This document shows positions 25,839 to 35,729 of a stretch of 64,000 bases of DNA, one piece after another; position 1 is the stretch's first letter, and every line of letters starts with the position of its first letter. The notes beneath the pieces are model-generated. The model had not been told where the DNA came from. It saw nothing but the letters and a program-made list of their open reading frames with translations, and did not search any database. The stretch lies in contig NZ_CP188040.1 of assembly GCF_049943125.1 (NCBI RefSeq), forward strand, positions 992,001 through 1,056,000. Reading direction: 5' to 3'. The translations under genes were made by a program, and so were the position numbers. The stretch is from JAEXZL01 sp049943125. Its GTDB lineage: Bacteria > Bacillota > Clostridia > Clostridiales > Clostridiaceae.

Positions 25839-28541
25839 TTATTGTATTTTGTTATTTAAGCTGTTCTGGTATTCTACTAAATCATGATAAATCCTCTGAC
25901 AGCTATTTAAATCCTCGAAGGCAAAGAAGTCATCCTCCCTCTTTTTATAGAAGGAATCTATGCTACATTGCCTCTCCATGTAGCTTATGAGGGTAGACAC
26001 CAGCTCCTCATGGTCCGTGCATATTTCTCCAAAGCCCATGGTGTCATAGAAAAAGCCACCTTCTGAATAATGAGGGGGAAGCTTTGGAGGATGATAATAA
26101 ACCACAGGCTTACGCATATAGGCAAAATCAAACTGAACCCCTGAATAGTCCGTAACCATAAGGCTGGATTCCTTAAGTATCTCTTCATAATTAACCCCAA
26201 CAGCAGAGCGAACCTCTACACCTTCTCCCGGCTGATAATCACTTATCTGAGAGCTTATGGTTGGATGAAGTAGATAAATTATTTTGTAGCCATTCTTTTT
26301 TGCAGCGGCTATGAGCCTCTCATCAGAGATCAGATTATTATAAATCTTAAAATAATCCGTTTCCTTAAAGGTCTCTGTATAAGGCCTTACATTTCCAAGG
26401 CTGGCTGGAACGGCAATATAGTTTCTCCAGGTAGGGGTTATGAGTATCTGCTTCTTATCATCACTCTTTAAGCCATCAAATCTCGGTATACCTGTAAGCT
26501 TAAGGTAGTCTTCTGGAAAGTAATATATAGGCTTAGAAAGATTTTCGATCTCTCTAGGGCTTGCACAATAGAATCTTTTAAGATTATCATAAAGCTGATT
26601 ATTATTATGGGCAAGCTGTTGAACTGCCAAGCCATGCTGTATACATACCACCTCTGCATTAAATAAGTCCTGAAGACAGGAAAAGCAGGCAGGTATCATT
26701 CCACTAAAAGCTGGTAAATTAGCATGTGTTGTTGCCACTATGCTGCTATTTAAGAAGTAAAGCCTCTGCTTTAAGGACCTATAGCGCAGTGGCTTGTAGC
26801 CTTCCTTTATAAGCCTATCAGCATCGGGATAATCATAATTAATTATATAATGTGGCTCTATAGAGGTGTTATTTGTGGAAATAAGATACTTATAAAAATA
26901 CTCTCCACAATCCCCACCCTTATACATCTTGTCAAAGGTTATCCATAGATTTTTTCTGGAAAGCCAGGGTCTTGTGAGCCAGTAGCAGACTCTTATAAGA
27001 GTAGCACTTCTCTTTTTCTTCTTCATTAGAGAAGCTAAATAATTAATTTCCTTTTTTATATGACCTAAAACAGTCCTTCTTTGAATTAGAAGACCTGACT
27101 TTTTCTTTCTGTAGATTATGAGGAAGCCATTGGAGTACCAGTAGCCCTTAGGAACGGTGTTTGGTATTTTTGAGGTATATCTTCCCCCTTCCACCTTCAG
27201 GGGAACTTCAAAATTGTTTATAACCGCTGAAAAGATAAGCTTATTATTTTGACGCTTTTCCATCTCCTCTTTAGGAATGGCTATTTTGAAGGTATACCTT
27301 TTATGAACGGAAACACCAAAATACTTGGTATGAGCATAGCGATAGGTTTCCTCTATAGGTATCTCGATACCATTTAGAGATGCCACCAGGCTATACTCCT
27401 CTTTTGGAATAAGACCAGCTATGGAGGCCTCGATTATCAGCTTATCTTCCCTAAATTCCATGAGATCTATATATACCTTCTGTACTGCAAAATCAGCTAT
27501 GGCATACTCTCCCATGGTAAGCAGTACACTTTTATTAGGTTGGCTGTAAACATATTGAGCTTTGAAGTCCTTACCATATTTCAGCCTTAAAAAAGCAATC
27601 TTTAGAGGATTTGTAGCGGTATATTCCGCCTTGCCTTCAATATTTAATATGATGGAGTCATCTATATTTATAAGGGTTCTCCTGCAGAGCTTCTCATATT
27701 CCTCCAGCTCCTTATTGGAGGAAAAAGCATGCTTATCCTTAGTATTTATATTAAGGTTAAATTGAGCTAGGATTAGATTAAAGGCGTATCCTTGTACAAG
27801 TCTCGGTATATCCTTACCCTTACTATTACATCCTTCCATAATAGGAAGAAGCAGCTCTTTTAATCCTTCTATATACCAGCCCTTATTTGAGGCTCCTGAA
27901 AAGCTCCCATCATTTCTGGTCCATACATCAGGAGTATATATTCCTGGTCCTTTAAAATAGAGGTATTTCTCCTCCTGAAGTATAAGGTCTAAAAGTAGCT
28001 TATCCCTGGTAAAATGCTTTAAGTTACTATCAAAGGTCCTTCCCTTCAGGAGGGATATATTGATAATTGAATTATAAAAGTAGGGTAAGCCATAATCTAT
28101 CTCCTCTACCATAAGAATCCTTGATGCCTTAGGCTTCCATCCCTTTAAAGCTGTGCCTTTCTTTTTTACCTCAGGGATTATAATAATATCCTTATAAGAG
28201 AGCTCTTCCTCCTCTTTAGTTAGAAGCTCTTCAACCTTTCTATAAAGCCCAGGAGACACTAGGCTCCCTGACTTCATAAATTGAACATAGCCTTCCTCTA
28301 TGAGATTAAAGGATTTCTCATAGCACTCCGTAACCTTCATATCCTCTGCAGAAATAATTTCCACCCTTTTGGAGAGTTCTACATCGGTATCTAAAAAGTC
28401 ATGGAGCTCTCTATCAAAATCAATTTCATAAATATAAATCTTTATTTTATCACCAAGGCTTTTCAATTGATGTGATAATCTATTAAGAGTTTTAATTATA
28501 GCCTGGTTGTTGTCCTTATGTGCAATAACTATGTTAAACAT
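25839..28541 (-). CDS. GT2-like / CDP-glycerol glycerophosphotransferase fusion
   Basis: This 900-aa protein starts like a GT2 domain (NIVIAHKDNNQAIIKTLNRL) but I see no DXD at the expected place, so this part may be degenerate. A beta-rich central region (about 330-470) follows. The C-terminal TagB/F-like GT-B domain (about 530-890) has VCIQHGLAVQQ, LTGIPRFDGL, TPTWRNY, LLHPTIS and LMVTDYSGVQFDFAY. GT2-TagF fusions are known in Gram-positive teichoic acid clusters. It follows the SDR-LicD gene by 1 nt and belongs to module C. Likely role: joining a polyol-phosphate to a growing chain at the cytoplasmic membrane. Confidence 0.88.
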   Translation of the reverse strand: MFNIVIAHKDNNQAIIKTLNRLSHQLKSLGDKIKIYIYEIDFDRELHDFLDTDVELSKRVEIISAEDMKVTECYEKSFNLIEEGYVQFMKSGSLVSPGLYRKVEELLTKEEEELSYKDIIIIPEVKKKGTALKGWKPKASRILMVEEIDYGLPYFYNSIINISLLKGRTFDSNLKHFTRDKLLLDLILQEEKYLYFKGPGIYTPDVWTRNDGSFSGASNKGWYIEGLKELLLPIMEGCNSKGKDIPRLVQGYAFNLILAQFNLNINTKDKHAFSSNKELEEYEKLCRRTLINIDDSIILNIEGKAEYTATNPLKIAFLRLKYGKDFKAQYVYSQPNKSVLLTMGEYAIADFAVQKVYIDLMEFREDKLIIEASIAGLIPKEEYSLVASLNGIEIPIEETYRYAHTKYFGVSVHKRYTFKIAIPKEEMEKRQNNKLIFSAVINNFEVPLKVEGGRYTSKIPNTVPKGYWYSNGFLIIYRKKKSGLLIQRRTVLGHIKKEINYLASLMKKKKRSATLIRVCYWLTRPWLSRKNLWITFDKMYKGGDCGEYFYKYLISTNNTSIEPHYIINYDYPDADRLIKEGYKPLRYRSLKQRLYFLNSSIVATTHANLPAFSGMIPACFSCLQDLFNAEVVCIQHGLAVQQLAHNNNQLYDNLKRFYCASPREIENLSKPIYYFPEDYLKLTGIPRFDGLKSDDKKQILITPTWRNYIAVPASLGNVRPYTETFKETDYFKIYNNLISDERLIAAAKKNGYKIIYLLHPTISSQISDYQPGEGVEVRSAVGVNYEEILKESSLMVTDYSGVQFDFAYMRKPVVYYHPPKLPPHYSEGGFFYDTMGFGEICTDHEELVSTLISYMERQCSIDSFYKKREDDFFAFEDLNSCQRIYHDLVEYQNSLNNKIQ

Positions 28542-28542
28542 A

Positions 28543-30474
28543 TTAGTCCTCCCTTGTTATGGATGGAGTGGTTTTCCCTTTTATTCTGTAGTCAACATAC
28601 TCTCCTAAATCCATCAACACGATGCTGTGGCTGGTTCTTCTCTTGCTTACAGGAATCATAGTTTTATAATCTCCGTAAAGATAGGTCAGATACTTATCGT
28701 ACTCCTTGGGAACGGGAAGCTTGAAGCCATGAAAATCTACTAAGATAGCTTCATCTAAATATTCCTTGGGAAATACTCCTCTACCTATGTTCCTTCCCAT
28801 ACCATCATAAAGATATCTTGAAGCCTTGCGGTTCTTATAAAAGGTTAGGGCCATTTCCTGCCATTTCTCCAAAAGTCTCATAGGCATAATATTTTTGAAT
28901 ACCGTTGCTATTCTACAGAGAAATGGATGCCTTCCTCCACTTTTAATAGGGGTATTGCCCCACTTATTAAAAACAAGAGAGCGAGTAAGTCTTGTGAGGT
29001 TTATATGGAGCTTCTGGAAAAATGGGGAGTTGGAGGTTTTGTCGTGACAGACTACATCCATGAAAATTCCATTGTGCATATCCATAAACTTCCCGGTGAA
29101 TACTGTGGCAAAGAGGGTGTTATTTATCCTTATTTTGCTGAATACATTATGATTTAATTCTTCAGTTCTTGGAACTTGATAAAAGAGATTGGAGGGAAGC
29201 TCCCTTTCAATTATGGAGCAGAACTTATCATAATCCTCCCTAAGCATCATCACATCAGCATCATCATCCCAGGGAATAAAGCCTCCATGCCTTATAGCTC
29301 CAAGGAGGGTTCCTCCTGCAAGGAAATACTTGATATCATGCTTTTTGCAGATCCTGTCTATCTCTAAAAGGTAGCCTAAGAGTATTTCATGAACGGTATC
29401 AAGCTTTCCAAAATAGGAATTATCAAAGATGAAGATATCTTTTTCCTTAAGTAAGCTTTCAACCTTTAATATGAGTATATCCTCCATGGATACACTTCCC
29501 TGCCATCCATAGTGAGGAAGGAGCTCTCCATATAGAGCACAGCCCTCTGGAACTATCCCCTCATGGTTTTTTAATAATATCTCTCCTTTTCCTGGGAACC
29601 TTTGATATAAAACCTCTACAAGCTCACCAATGGTTTTTGTACACCCTCTGCTTACCAGGTTGTAAACCTTAGGAGGATACTGATTAAGGGTATGAAGAAG
29701 AGCCGTCATAAGATCACTTATATAGAGGAAGCTGTAGCTTCTGGTGCTTCTCTTATACACCTGCTCCTTTTCTGCTATGAAGGCTTCTAAAAGCTCATCA
29801 ATCCACCTTCCTTTAAAGGAAATTTCCGGTCCAATGATTATTCCACATCTTAAGATGGTCCAGTTAAATTTATACTGATTTCCATGACAGGCACAGAGAG
29901 CTTCATAGGTTCTGAGGAGCTGACCTTCTAAGGAATTCTCTGAATCCAACTCCATGGCTCCAAATTCATGCTCTGATATATAAAAACCCTCTGATACCTC
30001 GCCATAAGCTCTATAATCAGAAAGTAATATATAATTCTCTGGCTTTAGCTTTCCTGCCAGCTTCAGAGCCTTATTGGCGTTTTCTAAGACCATGGCATTA
30101 GATATTTTCTCCTCCTTAAGAGAAAGAGAGCATATTCCTGTATCTATTATGTAAGCTACTGAGTCCTCGGTGTAGCTGTCAAAGGTGTAAAAGGATATAT
30201 CCTCCCTATCCTTTAATAACGAATAAAGAGAACTATCTTCTTTTCCTTCTACCGCTGCTCTGAGTTCCAGAAGCTTAACCTTTATATTAAGGTTCCTACT
30301 GTCATTTAAAGAAAGAAAGCTATATACTATAGCTTCCATTAGAGGATTATCCTTATAGCCTAGGACCAATATTTCTTTATTTTTAAGAGAGCCATAGGGA
30401 TAGCCTTTAAGCTCCCCCATGGCTACTGCATAATCCTGTTGATATTCATTTAATATATCCTGAATCTTAATCAT
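28543..30474 (-). CDS. Degenerate SDR fused to LicD-type phosphotransferase
   Basis: Residues about 25-320 have the fold signs of an extended SDR (YKFNWTILRCGIIIGPE, FLYISDLMTALLHTL, YNLVSRGCTKTIGELVEVL). The glycine-rich nucleotide motif is replaced by LGYKDNPLMEA, and the catalytic Tyr-x-x-x-Lys pair is not evident. The C-terminal 280 residues are a LicD domain: ICKKHDIKYFLAGGTLLGA, then IRHGGFIPWDDDADVMML with the metal-binding acidic residues. LicD enzymes transfer phosphocholine or other phospho-groups from CDP donors onto glycans. The ATG overlaps the stop of the preceding SDR gene by four bases, indicating translational coupling. The N-terminal part may be a scaffold or a partner of the active SDR. 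Confidence 0.87.
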   Translation of the reverse strand: MIKIQDILNEYQQDYAVAMGELKGYPYGSLKNKEILVLGYKDNPLMEAIVYSFLSLNDSRNLNIKVKLLELRAAVEGKEDSSLYSLLKDREDISFYTFDSYTEDSVAYIIDTGICSLSLKEEKISNAMVLENANKALKLAGKLKPENYILLSDYRAYGEVSEGFYISEHEFGAMELDSENSLEGQLLRTYEALCACHGNQYKFNWTILRCGIIIGPEISFKGRWIDELLEAFIAEKEQVYKRSTRSYSFLYISDLMTALLHTLNQYPPKVYNLVSRGCTKTIGELVEVLYQRFPGKGEILLKNHEGIVPEGCALYGELLPHYGWQGSVSMEDILILKVESLLKEKDIFIFDNSYFGKLDTVHEILLGYLLEIDRICKKHDIKYFLAGGTLLGAIRHGGFIPWDDDADVMMLREDYDKFCSIIERELPSNLFYQVPRTEELNHNVFSKIRINNTLFATVFTGKFMDMHNGIFMDVVCHDKTSNSPFFQKLHINLTRLTRSLVFNKWGNTPIKSGGRHPFLCRIATVFKNIMPMRLLEKWQEMALTFYKNRKASRYLYDGMGRNIGRGVFPKEYLDEAILVDFHGFKLPVPKEYDKYLTYLYGDYKTMIPVSKRRTSHSIVLMDLGEYVDYRIKGKTTPSITRED

Positions 30475-31553
30475 CTATTTTGTTCCTCTACTATTTCTGC
30501 AGCGGTACGAATGCCCTCTTTAAGGCCAACCCTTGCTTCCCAGCCTAAGGCCTCCAGTCTTTTAGAATCAAGAATTTCAGGAGTTTGAGAGAAAAGAGAT
30601 ATATCCGGCTCCACCTCATCCTCCTTGTTGGCAAAGGAAAGAGTGAGTCCTTTTTCAGGGAAGACATTCACTGCTTCTCGGGCAAAGCCTCTTATAGTAA
30701 TATTAGAATGCTCTGCAGCTATGTTATAAGGAAGATTTGACTCACCCTTTAAAAGAATGTATAAAAGAGCTGAGGCCGTATCTCTAACATAGCAGAAGGA
30801 ACGGTAGGCACCACCATTGCTCTTTAATAATATGCTTTGATTTTTTACTACATTTGCTATAAACTGAGCCCACACCCTATCATCCGTAAGAGAGGAAGGT
30901 CCATAGATATATGAAGGCCTTGCAATCTTAACATCCATTCCGTACTGCTTATGATAGGAGGCACAAAGAGTTTCTGCAGCTCTTTTTCCCTGTGCATAGC
31001 AGTTTTTATAGGAGGTATGGTCTATATAACCTACCATGTCCTCTGTAAGAGCTGATGCTCCATTGTGAACAGCACCATAAACCTTCAGGCTTGAAATCAT
31101 AAGGGTAGCCTTAGCATTACATTCTCTAGCATATTCCAATACATTTATAGTTCCTGTGAGATTTGCATTTATAGTTCCAACAGGATCATTCTCATAATGC
31201 CATGCACTGGCCTGGCTGGCTGCATGTATTATATAATCAGCCTTTTCTTCAAGAGCAAAGGGAGAGCATACATCCTGAACCACAAGCTTGAAGTCACTTC
31301 TTTCTAAAAGCTTCTGATATTTTTTCTCTGCTCTTTCCCTGCTTCTTACAAGACCTACAACCTTTATATTATCCTTGTACAGGTCATTTCTTATAAGAAG
31401 GGCTAAAACTAGATAATAGCTTATAAAGCCTCCTGCTCCCGTAATAAAAACCGTAGAATTCTTTAATTTTTCCCAAGGCAGCCTTTCTTCGGCTATTGGT
31501 TTAATGTCTTCATATACCCTAGACGTTACTTGTGAGGAAATTAGACTCTCCAT
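30471..31553 (-). CDS. NAD-dependent epimerase/dehydratase (extended SDR)
   Basis: An intact SDR with TVFITGAGGFISYYL near residue 34, IIHAASQAS, SSLKVYGA, the YAQGK catalytic pair and ARPSYIYGPSS. At 360 aa it has normal length. It overlaps the cytidylyltransferase gene by 35 nt and the SDR-LicD gene by 4 nt. By position it probably acts on the same sugar or polyol phosphate as the cytidylyltransferase, before or after CDP activation, in the way TarJ or the SDR half of bacterial CDP-ribitol synthases do. The exact substrate is not readable from sequence. Confidence 0.88.
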   Translation of the reverse strand: MESLISSQVTSRVYEDIKPIAEERLPWEKLKNSTVFITGAGGFISYYLVLALLIRNDLYKDNIKVVGLVRSRERAEKKYQKLLERSDFKLVVQDVCSPFALEEKADYIIHAASQASAWHYENDPVGTINANLTGTINVLEYARECNAKATLMISSLKVYGAVHNGASALTEDMVGYIDHTSYKNCYAQGKRAAETLCASYHKQYGMDVKIARPSYIYGPSSLTDDRVWAQFIANVVKNQSILLKSNGGAYRSFCYVRDTASALLYILLKGESNLPYNIAAEHSNITIRGFAREAVNVFPEKGLTLSFANKEDEVEPDISLFSQTPEILDSKRLEALGWEARVGLKEGIRTAAEIVEEQNR

Positions 31554-32283
31554 ATCTCAACGCTTCCTTTGCAAAAGTTTTATAGTGCTCATAGTAATAA
31601 GCAGCTCTTAAGGTTTCTAAATCCTCAGGAGTAGTCACCTTAATATTATTTCTTTCACCGATAAACAGCTGAACTGTTTCTCCCAGCTCTATAAATAGCT
31701 CGCTGGAGGATACAGGGTTTAATATATTTCTTTTATAAGCCTCCTCATGAGCCCATAGGATTTTTTCCATGGTGTAGCCCTGTGGTGCTTGAGTTATGTA
31801 CATGCTGCTTCTCTTATAGCTCTTATCGCAGTTATAGCCATCCTCACTATATAAGAGTGAGTCAATGCTTGCAGTTACAGGAACGGCAGTACCATGCTCT
31901 CTGGTTATCCTGATGCAATTAGATATTAATTTTTCTGATAGCATAGGTCTTACACCATCGCAAATTAATATGATGTCCTGGGGATCCTTAGCATACTCAG
32001 CTACCTTCACAACCCCATTGTGAATAGAATCGAAGCCTGTTTCTCCACCAGGAACTATGGCCACAACCTTTTTTATGTTAGCCTTAGCAATAAGCTCCTG
32101 TAAATAATCTATCCAGTCCTCCTTACAGGCCACAACTATGTTATCCACCTGTGGATGCTTATCAAAGTGCTCAATGGTTCTGATTATTATGGCCTTTCCA
32201 TCCACCTCTAAAAATTGCTTTGGTATTTCCTTGGATTTCATCCTTGCTCCTACTCCACCTGCAAACAACATTGCTGAAATCAT
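31519..32283 (-). CDS. IspD/TarI-like cytidylyltransferase
   Basis: At 254 aa the protein has the CTP-binding N-terminus AMLFAGGVGARMKSKEIPKQF, PGGETGFDSIHNGV, ICDGVRPMLSEKLI and a typical ITQAPQGY loop. Family members make CDP-methylerythritol (IspD) or CDP-ribitol (TarI). Its place between a TagB-like gene and an SDR in a teichoic-type cluster favours a CDP-polyol or related CDP product over isoprenoid synthesis. GAGGAGG precedes the ATG. Confidence 0.9.
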   Translation of the reverse strand: MISAMLFAGGVGARMKSKEIPKQFLEVDGKAIIIRTIEHFDKHPQVDNIVVACKEDWIDYLQELIAKANIKKVVAIVPGGETGFDSIHNGVVKVAEYAKDPQDIILICDGVRPMLSEKLISNCIRITREHGTAVPVTASIDSLLYSEDGYNCDKSYKRSSMYITQAPQGYTMEKILWAHEEAYKRNILNPVSSSELFIELGETVQLFIGERNNIKVTTPEDLETLRAAYYYEHYKTFAKEALRYGESNFLTSNV

Positions 32284-32305
32284 TTTTCATTCCTCCTCTT
32301 ACTAT

Positions 32306-33436
32306 TTATAGCTTAATCCCTATTTCTTTTAATATTCTTTCTGTGGATTTACCATCACAGGCTGACATATATTTTTCTCTAAAAGTCTCTGTCCTTTTAG
32401 GATTATAGCTACGATGCTCAGAAAGCACCGCATCTGTAAGATTTTCTTCTTCTGTAACAATAATCCCAGGAAGCTCTGAATAATCTATGTAAAGACCTCT
32501 TTTATCTATATACTCCTGAAGATCTGGAGCATATAAAACTAGAGGCTTATCAAGAAGCACATAATCAAAAAGCACTGATGAGTAATCCGTTATAAGAAGA
32601 TCAATAACCGGCAGTAGCTCTTCTGTAGGAATACTGCTCTCTCTAAGGTCACAACATTTATTCATATGTGGATGAAGCTTTGTGATTACGTACCAATCCG
32701 CTCCCAGGTCTCTCTGTAGCTTTTCTATAGCCTTCCCACCAATGACATGTGGGTTTCCTGCCTTACCTCTAAAGGTGGGGGCCCACAAAATAACCTTCTT
32801 GCCCTTAGCCTCTGGGTGATATTTATAAAACCTCTCTAAGCACCTTTCCTTATACTCCTCTTTGAAAAATCTATCGGTTCTGCTTATCCCAAGAGCCTTT
32901 ACTATACCCTTTTCCTGCCTCATAGCCCTTTCATATACAGGGATACAGCAGGGTGCACTAACAGATATCAGGTTATAATTTTTGAACACATTCCCTCTAT
33001 AATAGGCGGGAATATCATCCTTGGTATCATAGGCATATTTCTTAAGTATTCCCCCGGCATGCCAGAGCTGAACCACAGTGGTTTCCTTCCTTTTATTGCA
33101 GGACGCCACTGGCAGGAAGTTATCACATATAAATACAACCCTAGCTCTGCTGTATAGCTTCATAAATGAAATCATCCTTAAAAGATTCCTAATATAGCCT
33201 TCATTTTCCCTTCTAAAAAAGGTTACTACCTTATATCCGCCGTCCTTTAAGACTCTATATACCTCCTCCATGCTGTAGGGAAGCTCGCTTTTATGCCCAT
33301 CGGCAAGGATTATCAAATCCTCCTCCACAGGCCTTCTGCTATAGAACCAGTATACTGTTGGGAATACCAGGGCCTGCATAACCATCTTTATAAGCTGCTT
33401 AAAGAGAAAGCCTAACCTAAGACATAAACTCTTCAT
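32306..33436 (-). CDS. CDP-glycerol glycerophosphotransferase family protein (TagB-like)
   Basis: This 376-aa protein has a hydrophobic N-terminus (LFKQLIKMVMQALVFPTVYWF) for membrane association. The catalytic motifs are VVQLWHAGGILKKY, ALGISRTDRF, WAPTFRGK, TKLHPHM and LLITDYSSVLFDYVLL. It overlaps the exporter ATPase gene by 20 nt with GAGGTCC upstream of its ATG. The compact form without extra domains resembles TagB primases, which add the first polyol phosphate to the lipid-linked linkage unit; elongation is also possible. Confidence 0.9.
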   Translation of the reverse strand: MKSLCLRLGFLFKQLIKMVMQALVFPTVYWFYSRRPVEEDLIILADGHKSELPYSMEEVYRVLKDGGYKVVTFFRRENEGYIRNLLRMISFMKLYSRARVVFICDNFLPVASCNKRKETTVVQLWHAGGILKKYAYDTKDDIPAYYRGNVFKNYNLISVSAPCCIPVYERAMRQEKGIVKALGISRTDRFFKEEYKERCLERFYKYHPEAKGKKVILWAPTFRGKAGNPHVIGGKAIEKLQRDLGADWYVITKLHPHMNKCCDLRESSIPTEELLPVIDLLITDYSSVLFDYVLLDKPLVLYAPDLQEYIDKRGLYIDYSELPGIIVTEEENLTDAVLSEHRSYNPKRTETFREKYMSACDGKSTERILKEIGIKL

Positions 33437-34154
33437 AAGCAGGCAGGACCTCCTCTACAGAGCCCTGCATCTTTATAACTCCCTCGTGAAGCCATAATAT
33501 GCTGTCACAGAGCTTTCTTAAGGTGTCAGAGCTGTGAGATACAATTATTACAGTCCTGTCCTTATCCTGAATAAGCTCCTGCATCTTTTTGTAGCTCTTT
33601 TTCTTAAACTTGGCATCTCCCACGCTAAGAACCTCATCTATGAGCATAATATCTGTTTCTAATATGGCGGTAATAGAGAAGGCAAGCTTTGAATACATAC
33701 CACTGGAATAGGTCTTAACAGGCCTATCGATAAATTTTCCCAGCTCAGAGAACTTAATTATCTCCGGCATTTTTTCTTTTATCTGCTCCTCTGAAAATCC
33801 CAATAGCATACCGGAGAGAAATATATTTTCCCTACCTGTAAGCTTCTTTTGAAAGCCTACCCCGATAGAAAGAAGGGATATGGTATTATCAAAGATATCA
33901 ATACTGCCTTCATCTGGTGAAAAGATTCCTGCTATTGCTCTTAAAAGAGTGGACTTTCCACTTCCATTCTTACCTACTATCCCCATGATTTCTCCCTTAG
34001 GAACATCAAAGGATATACCCTTTACTGCTTCAAAGGTCTCAACCTTACTCTTTCTAAGCTTCAACAAGCTCTTTCTTATAGACATTTTATTTAAGCTGCG
34101 GTAGCGAATCTTTAAATCTCTTACCTCTATAGCATTGGTTCTTTTATCTTTCAT
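33417..34154 (-). CDS. tagH-like: Teichoic-acid/polysaccharide ABC exporter ATPase, short form
   Basis: A 245-aa NBD with Walker A GKNGSGKST, signature YSSGMYSKLAFS and Walker B IMLIDEVLSVGD. AAAGGTGATATAG precedes the ATG, which directly abuts the permease stop. Like the module B ATPase it lacks the Wzt C-terminal domain. It belongs to module C and precedes the TagB-like gene. Confidence 0.92.
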   Translation of the reverse strand: MKDKRTNAIEVRDLKIRYRSLNKMSIRKSLLKLRKSKVETFEAVKGISFDVPKGEIMGIVGKNGSGKSTLLRAIAGIFSPDEGSIDIFDNTISLLSIGVGFQKKLTGRENIFLSGMLLGFSEEQIKEKMPEIIKFSELGKFIDRPVKTYSSGMYSKLAFSITAILETDIMLIDEVLSVGDAKFKKKSYKKMQELIQDKDRTVIIVSHSSDTLRKLCDSILWLHEGVIKMQGSVEEVLPAYEEFMS

Positions 34155-34940
34155 CTATATCACCTTTATGTAGCTGTTCTCGTATTTGTATATTGTTCTA
34201 ACACCTAAAATTGAAAGCACAAGTCCTACTAAAAACCATATAAGTATTAGCTTTATGTGAGGCGTAGTAGAGTATAATAACACGTTTCTCATATCCATCA
34301 TCAATAGCGCCAGAGGGTTATAGGTCATCACAAGCTTACTTATATTTTCTGGAAGATTTGTCTGTATGGAATAAAAAACTCCAGAAAAGTAGAAGACCAT
34401 CTTTAAAGCAACATTTATAACATTAGAAAGATCCTCTACAAAAACTCCAAAGTGTAGAAGTAGAGTACTGAATCCAAAGGTTAATAAAAATAAAGTAATA
34501 AATATAGGAATAACATATATAAGAAGAAGTGGATTCACAGGAACCCTATAATAACCCATAAGGAGTATTACCAGGGCAAAGGATATAAACATCTTAAATC
34601 CGTTAACTCCCATCTTCACAAAAATCAGCATATATTTAGGTATATAAACCTTTGATACTATAGAGCTATTACTAGTAACCAGCTTTACAGAATTCTTTAA
34701 GGTCTTCTCAAAAAAGCTCCATAGTGAAAGTCCTATAAACACAAAAACTGCTACGTATTGAAGCTGCTTGCTAAAAACCACTGTATAAACAAAGGTGTAA
34801 ACAAGCATAAAAAGCAGCGGATCAAGTATCCACCAGAGCCAGCTAAGGTGGGAGTTTGCCACCTCTGACTTCAGCTCTGATTTAGCAGAGTAAATAGTGT
34901 ATTTATAATATTTTTTAATATCGTTAATGAACTTAGTCAT
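34155..34940 (-). CDS. tagG-like: ABC-2 polysaccharide/teichoic acid export permease
   Basis: A 261-aa ABC-2 permease with six hydrophobic segments and the family-typical N-terminus (LKSEVANSHLSWLWWILDP). AAAGGAG lies five bases before the ATG. It is adjacent to its ATPase and is the third exporter permease of the window. Sequence divergence among the three permeases suggests separate polymers instead of recent duplication. Confidence 0.92.
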   Translation of the reverse strand: MTKFINDIKKYYKYTIYSAKSELKSEVANSHLSWLWWILDPLLFMLVYTFVYTVVFSKQLQYVAVFVFIGLSLWSFFEKTLKNSVKLVTSNSSIVSKVYIPKYMLIFVKMGVNGFKMFISFALVILLMGYYRVPVNPLLLIYVIPIFITLFLLTFGFSTLLLHFGVFVEDLSNVINVALKMVFYFSGVFYSIQTNLPENISKLVMTYNPLALLMMDMRNVLLYSTTPHIKLILIWFLVGLVLSILGVRTIYKYENSYIKVI

Positions 34941-34967
34941 GTTATCTCCTTTAAAAACTCCATAGTT

Positions 34968-35729
34968 CTAAATATATTTTTTAATTCCATGGAAGGCATA
35001 GGAACAAAAAAGCTTTAATGAGGAAAATCTCCCATAGCCCATGTGCCTATACACTCCATAGGTCATCTTGGCAGATTTCAGCTTATTTCTTGACTTACCA
35101 CCCTCACTAAGGCGATATTTTAATAAAGGTTCATTTATAGCTACGGCTCTTATATATTTTTTTAATATGCTGAGCCAGGTTATATAATCCTCATGAAGGT
35201 TATCATTACCCATGGGAAATTCTAAGGCTACCTCTCTATTTAAAACCACCGAGGAGCAGTTTATTGAATTATGCTTTAATAGCTCCTTATAGGTTAGCTC
35301 CTCCCTGACAGGTATAACCTTGCCCGTAGAGCTGCCATCAGGGTTCATAAGCTCTCTCCCTGTGGAGCAAAGCACTGCTCCTTCCTTTTTCATAAGAGCC
35401 AGCTGCTTTGACAGCTTTCCTTCCTCCCACCAATCATCACTATCTAGGTAGGCTATGTAGCTGCCATTAGCAGCTTTTACTCCTTTATTTCTAGAGGCTG
35501 CTACCCCACTATTTCTTTCATTTTTTAAAAGCCTAAACTCCTTACCCTCAGGAAGCTTCATTCCTTCCTTTAGCTCTAATAGCCTTTTATAGGTATCATC
35601 TGTAGAACAGTCCTCAATAACAATGAGCTCTAAGTCTGGCTCCTGAATCATCACAGACTCTATAGCCTTAAGAATATACTCCTCACAGTTATAGGCGGGC
35701 ATTACTACAGAAACCTCTACTCTTTCCAT
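34968..35729 (-). CDS. GT2 family glycosyltransferase
   Basis: This 253-aa GT-A enzyme has VSVVMPAYNCEEYILKAI, VIEDCSTDDTYKRL, NSGVAASRNKG and the metal-binding AYLDSDDWW. It overlaps the end of the priming transferase gene by 13 nt, so it probably adds the second sugar of the lipid-linked primer in module C, in the role TagA plays in wall teichoic acid. GGTGAG precedes the ATG. Confidence 0.92.
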   Translation of the reverse strand: MERVEVSVVMPAYNCEEYILKAIESVMIQEPDLELIVIEDCSTDDTYKRLLELKEGMKLPEGKEFRLLKNERNSGVAASRNKGVKAANGSYIAYLDSDDWWEEGKLSKQLALMKKEGAVLCSTGRELMNPDGSSTGKVIPVREELTYKELLKHNSINCSSVVLNREVALEFPMGNDNLHEDYITWLSILKKYIRAVAINEPLLKYRLSEGGKSRNKLKSAKMTYGVYRHMGYGRFSSLKLFCSYAFHGIKKYI

